From the NCBI RefSeq assembly GCF_026342835.1, contig NZ_JAPEMI010000002.1, positions 1,240,001 to 1,304,000 on the forward strand: a DNA stretch of 64,000 nucleotides, in the 5' to 3' direction. Below are positions 61,038 to 64,000 of this stretch, piece after piece. A program made the position numbers and the translations under genes. Source of the stretch: Streptomyces sp. NBC_00154. GTDB taxonomy: Bacteria > Actinomycetota > Actinomycetes > Streptomycetales > Streptomycetaceae. How positions within the stretch are numbered: position 1 is the stretch's first letter; each line of letters starts with the position of its first letter. The notes beneath the pieces are model-generated. The model had not been told where the DNA came from, searched no databases, and saw only the letters and a list, made by a program, of their open reading frames with translations.

Positions 61038-61168
61038 GCGCCCAGGCGGCAGCATCACCCTCCACAGCATCCACACCCCGCACCCGCCCCGACACCGCCG
61101 ACAAACCAAAGACCGCCAGAGATCCGACCACCAACCCTCGACGGCTTGCTCGTTACCGACCCACGCTC

Positions 61169-61233
61169 CTAGCCGATACGGGATCTCACCGTCGCGATAC
61201 CGGGCGACACAGACCGCGCACTCCGCCACGTAG
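61169..61233 (+). pseudogene. 3' end of the GlxA-type regulator, beyond the IS1182 element
   Basis: Starting with the second CTAG the plus strand reads (S)RYGISPSRYRATQTAHSAT and a TAG at 61231-61233. RYGISPSRYR is the conserved C-terminal tail of AraC-family HTH domains, continuing exactly from 58770. Confidence 0.9.
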
Positions 61234-61400
61234 GGCCGCTGCGGCCGTCTCCGGAGGCGGCCCAGTGGGTGAGGCGGCAGTGACAACGGCGGGCACGGCG
61301 TCCAGACCAATTACCTCGCAGAGAGGCGGGTGCCGATCGACGACCAGTCGTCCCGAAGCTATTCAAGCCGCATTACGGAGATCATTTCGCTGAGAAAACT

Positions 61401-61574
61401 TCAGTAGCGGGACACAGGTGTCAGGACGGCGTTCACGAAGCCACTGGTCCCGTAGTGCCGCATTCTGCGCGTAGCTTGATAGCGGGCCACCAGGACAGCG
61501 CCCGCGGCGCCGATGGCGGCACCGACAAGCGCGGACCCGGCCGTGATGAGACCGACGAGTACCTCGCTGTCCAC
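61401..61574 (-). CDS. Very small single-helix membrane protein
   Basis: 57 residues, GTG start with GGGG about eight bases upstream: MDSEVLVGLITAGSALVGAA then IGAAGAVLVARYQATRR and NAVLTPVSRY. One glycine/alanine-rich membrane helix followed by a basic stop-transfer segment. Similar short N-termini occur in many actinobacterial membrane proteins, so this may be a truncated gene. Confidence 0.5.
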   Translation of the reverse strand: MDSEVLVGLITAGSALVGAAIGAAGAVLVARYQATRRMRHYGTSGFVNAVLTPVSRY

Positions 61575-61770
61575 TTGCGTCCCCCTGCCCGGTCGTCGAC
61601 CGCTTGGGCTCTACTTGCAGTTCTGGACGGCGCCTTCGCCCGGATCGAGTCGATGTGGAAGGGCTATGCAAAAGCGGCCCGTGAGCTGGGTGCCCGCAGG
61701 CTCCCGAGTGGCCTCTATCAGTTCCAGCTTACGAGGCCTCGCCCGCATAGCCGCCGACGCCGATGCCGTG

Positions 61771-62145
61771 TCAGGCGCGCCAGGACCTCAGCCGATCGGC
61801 GATGTCGTACGAGTCCACGTGCAGGGCGCGGATGTCGTTGATCAGGTCGCGCCACGGCTCGTACGTCGTATCGACGGATTCGCCAGAAGCCTGCAGGTAC
61901 GCGATGGCGACGCCGTACCCGTAAGCCTCATTGCGGGCGGGGAGGGGGCGCAGTAGTACGCACTCCTCCAGGAACACGGCGGCCCGCCAGAAGGCATCCG
62001 GATCCGTCTGATCCAGGCGCGGGGTGTTCACCCGGTGCCGGGCCGCCATGCCGACGAGTACGGACAGGTCGTTGACGGTGAGGTCGGTGCGGAGGATGTC
62101 TTCCTGGCGGGCCAGAAGCCATCGGTAGTCGACGAGCAATTTCAC
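61771..62145 (-). CDS. Fic-type toxin component of a toxin-antitoxin pair
   Basis: 124 residues, GTG start. MKLLVDYRWLLARQEDILRT, LVGMAARHRVNTPRLDQTDP, WRAAVFLEECVLLRPLPARN and EAYGYGVAIAYLQASGESVD are the pattern of the short 'fic family toxin' annotated in Streptomyces. The Fido helix bundle is recognisable, but the catalytic HxFxxGN(G/K)R motif is reduced to LRPLPARNEAYGYG, without the His. It starts four bases after the antitoxin stop codon, as in a two-gene operon. AMP transfer by this variant is doubtful; the target is unknown. Confidence 0.8.
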   Translation of the reverse strand: MKLLVDYRWLLARQEDILRTDLTVNDLSVLVGMAARHRVNTPRLDQTDPDAFWRAAVFLEECVLLRPLPARNEAYGYGVAIAYLQASGESVDTTYEPWRDLINDIRALHVDSYDIADRLRSWRA

Positions 62146-62149
62146 AGGT

Positions 62150-62401
62150 TCAGGCCGCCCGCTGAATCTCGTGCGTGGCCGCCGGCGGGAGCCCGCCGAA
62201 GTCGGCGTCGAACCGGTCCAGGATGCCGGGCTCGCCGATGACGCGGCGGAACGCGGCCGTCGCGGAGTCGAGGAGCTTCTCGTGCTCCTTCTCCGCGGCC
62301 ACCTTGGCGAGGTAGTCCTTCATGGACATGCCCGCCCCGTCGGCCAGGGCCTTGAGCCTGTCCCTGGTGATGTCGTCGATCTTGACGCTGGTGTCTGCCA
62401 T
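62150..62401 (-). CDS. Antitoxin of the Fic-type pair
   Basis: 83 residues from the ATG at 62401. MADTSVKIDDITRDRLKALA, DGAGMSMKDYLAKVAAEKEH is a ribbon-helix-helix-like DNA-binding segment, followed by a helical toxin-binding tail (LLDSATAAFRRVIGEPGILD) ending ATHEIQRAA. It precedes the toxin gene by four bases, so translation is probably coupled. Autoregulation through the RHH domain is expected. Confidence 0.8.
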   Translation of the reverse strand: MADTSVKIDDITRDRLKALADGAGMSMKDYLAKVAAEKEHEKLLDSATAAFRRVIGEPGILDRFDADFGGLPPAATHEIQRAA

Positions 62402-62496
62402 GGTTCCGAGTATGCCGCTGGGCATACCGTTCTGGCTACCCGCTTTGAAAAATGGCTTTGACCTGCAATGCCGGTGAGTTAGCGCGTCGGTGCAGG

Positions 62497-63984
62497 TCAG
62501 GTGGGGTGCTTGGTGACTTTGAGTGTGTAGCGGACGTTACTGGGAGTGCGGGTCTGGTCCCGTTTTCTGACCTCGAAGGTGTTCTTGGACGGCTTCTTGA
62601 TGCGCTGGCACTGCCGGTTGCGCCGGGGCGGCAGGAGGGCGGCCAAGAGCTCTGTGGTGGCTTCGCGGCGGGCGGCGGCCAGTGTGGTGACGTCGGCTGC
62701 GGCCTGGGCGGCGACGGCCAGCCGGGCGAGCTGCACCGTGACGGTGAAGGAGATCCGGTCAGGATCGGTCCCGCCGTGTTCTGCCGCGCGCGTCTGCAGT
62801 GCGCATAGTGCCTGGTAGACGGTGAGAAGGGCGTAGATCTCCTGGTAGATCAGCTCGGGCGCCTTGGAGCGCAGGATGAATCCGGCGCCGCGCAGGCGGT
62901 TCTTCAGTTCCGCGAATCCGTTTTCGATCTCCCACCGCTGGTGATATGCCCTCGCCAGCTGGTGGGCCGGGGCGAGGCGGTGGTCCAGCAGGCTGGTGAC
63001 CAGCCGGAACGTCTCGGTGCGGGGTGGGCCGGCCTGTGGGTGGATGGTCACGGTGTACTCGATGATCCGTACCAGGTGTCCCCGGGGCGGCTCGGTCAGG
63101 GTGCGTCCGGCCGCGCGGGCCTGACCGTGGCGGATGTTCTCCGCGGGCGTGCGCATGATGGACAGGTAGGACCCGTCGGACAGCACCCGCAGCGGCACGA
63201 AGACCAGGTTCTTCTTGATCCGCCAGGCCAGGTGGGCGCCGGTGGCGCGGGCCAGGCCCCACAGCTGGTATCCGGCGAAGTTGCGGTCGGCCAGCAGCAG
63301 CATGTCCCCTCGCAGGGAGGCCAGCAGCCGGCGGGCGAGCTTGTGCTCGCTGAACCTGGCCACGGCGTCGAAGGCCGCGTCGACCAGGGCGTGGGTGCCG
63401 CATTCGGTCAGGGCCATCAGGCGGACCTGTGGGTGTCCGCTCTGGTTGACACCACCCTTGCCGGTGAAACCGAACTCAGCAGCGTTTGCCGGGGTGTCGG
63501 GGACATCCAGCGCGGTGCCGTCCCAGGCGACCAGCCGCAGCCCGAAGGCGAACGCGCCCGGAGTGACGGTCGTGGCCAGCGTGCCGCACCGCCGCTCGAA
63601 CAGCGCCTGCAGCGGCTTGTCGCCCAGCCGCTGCCGGGCCCGTGTCAGGGCCGAGCTGGTGGGCAAGCGCTGCACACACAGGCCTGGCAGATGCCGCAGC
63701 TTCTCCGTCAACGTGCGCAGGACCGACCGGTATCCCGGCGGCCCGGCACTGTCGGAGCTGCTGAACAGGCACAACGCCAGGATGAAGTAGACCACCGCCC
63801 GGGCGGGCAACAGCCGGCGGCGACGCTCGCCGCAGCCGGTCAACTCCACGACCTCGTCAACCAGTTCAGGGCTGATCTCCTCGGTCAACACGCCGAGACG
63901 GACGTGCTCGCCAAAGCGCCGGTCCGTGGGGGTCACCAGCCTGTTCAACGGGGCCTGGCTGCCCTCGGTGATGGCAGACGGCAT
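62497..63984 (-). CDS. IS4-family transposase
   Basis: 495 residues from the ATG at 63984. The N-terminal domain (FGEHVRLGVLTEEISPELVD, RRRRLLPARAVVYFILALCL) is typical of the Streptomyces IS4 group. Catalytic residues: Asp in LVAWDGTALDVPDTPAN, Asp in GDMLLLADRNFAGYQLWGLA and the YREK-type Glu in QRWEIENGFAELKNRLRGAG. Length and frame are intact. The left end of the element is probably near 62465 (CAATGCCGGTGAGTTAG), and its right end lies at or beyond the window edge, so the insertion is not fully visible. Confidence 0.92.
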   Translation of the reverse strand: MPSAITEGSQAPLNRLVTPTDRRFGEHVRLGVLTEEISPELVDEVVELTGCGERRRRLLPARAVVYFILALCLFSSSDSAGPPGYRSVLRTLTEKLRHLPGLCVQRLPTSSALTRARQRLGDKPLQALFERRCGTLATTVTPGAFAFGLRLVAWDGTALDVPDTPANAAEFGFTGKGGVNQSGHPQVRLMALTECGTHALVDAAFDAVARFSEHKLARRLLASLRGDMLLLADRNFAGYQLWGLARATGAHLAWRIKKNLVFVPLRVLSDGSYLSIMRTPAENIRHGQARAAGRTLTEPPRGHLVRIIEYTVTIHPQAGPPRTETFRLVTSLLDHRLAPAHQLARAYHQRWEIENGFAELKNRLRGAGFILRSKAPELIYQEIYALLTVYQALCALQTRAAEHGGTDPDRISFTVTVQLARLAVAAQAAADVTTLAAARREATTELLAALLPPRRNRQCQRIKKPSKNTFEVRKRDQTRTPSNVRYTLKVTKHPT

Positions 63985-64000
63985 GCGGACGATGGCACAC

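Larger units (their letters stand above)
58771..61168 (+). mobile_element. IS1182-family element carrying a GNAT acetyltransferase gene
   Basis: Ends are inverted repeats: GAGCGTGGGTCAGTAA at the left and, read inward from the right, GAGCGTGGGTCGGTAA. The tetranucleotide CTAG flanks both ends (58767-58770 and 61169-61172). It contains a complete GNAT gene (58922-59491) and a complete IS1182-type transposase (59541-61037) on the same strand, 49 bases apart, all within 2398 bp. The insertion splits a regulator gene whose frame is restored by precise removal. Confidence 0.9.

Noticed and set aside
58767..61172. Treating the regulator at 57857-58786 as an intact, naturally short gene
   Set aside because: The frame-restoring continuation at 61169-61233 with RYGISPSRYR and the CTAG duplication show it is interrupted.
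1..64000. CRISPR arrays
   Set aside because: No series of regularly spaced identical repeats and no Cas-type protein were seen.

Overview
The window reads as an actinobacterial chromosome, most probably Streptomyces. Base composition is very GC-rich, GTG starts are common, Shine-Dalgarno sites are strong, and the families are typical of the genus: SGNH lipase, DUF1062, DUF5372, DUF5958, DUF6228, an MmsAB/ChvE sugar transporter, a ydaO (c-di-AMP) riboswitch and an initiator tRNA. Intact chromosomal genes alternate with a dense graveyard of insertion sequences, integrase pieces and broken genes, as in the variable arms of Streptomyces chromosomes. Replicon position cannot be read from the sequence.

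Layout. 0-7 kb: pentapeptide-repeat and TPR proteins, a secreted NlpC/P60 hydrolase with its riboswitch, an IS110 relic inside an acetyltransferase gene, and a Tat/lipoprotein-type N,N-dimethylformamidase-domain protein. 7.4-11.1 kb: a dead integrase-type transposase gene split by an antisense group II intron, a glyoxalase-fold gene truncated by an IS21 relic, and an IS3 OrfA relic. 11.4-23 kb: HD-domain protein, protease and lipoprotein remains, an apparently intact ISAs1 element with a 10-bp target duplication, a BRCT-like protein, a double-glycine precursor-like peptide, a VOC protein and a dead IS5-type transposase. 23.1-26.7 kb: a four-gene serine-recombinase element inserted in an IS3 orfB, with both junctions visible. 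27.5-29.8 kb: a three-gene operon (cysteine-rich protein, YeeE/YedE, DUF6691) divergent from a second cysteine-rich protein with the same C-terminal tail. 30-36 kb: secreted proteins (SGNH hydrolase, a possible zinc peptidase, an unknown) and a Fic operon whose DUF5958 gene has decayed. 36.5-37.7 kb: a membrane protein/GntR operon behind two copies of one palindrome. 38-46 kb: integrase and regulator debris, DUF1062, a GNAT, a frameshifted arylamine N-acetyltransferase, a dead IS701, phage-like fragments and an AbiEii-type nucleotidyltransferase. 46.5-51.2 kb: the chvE-mmsA-mmsB sugar importer and tRNA-fMet. 51.5-64 kb: secreted M28 peptidase, IS481, YdeI-like and DUF6228 proteins, a GlxA-type regulator cut by a cargo-carrying IS1182 element, a Fic-type toxin-antitoxin pair and an IS4-family transposase.

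The most informative observations are insertions whose boundaries can be read to the base because rejoining the flanks restores a reading frame or leaves a target duplication: the IS1182 element with an acetyltransferase passenger (CTAG duplication, GlxA frame restored), the serine-recombinase element (IS3 orfB frame restored), the group II intron (transposase frame restored across the splice junction), ISAs1 (10-bp duplication) and IS481 (CTAG duplication). All product names are by recognition of protein families; no database search was run.
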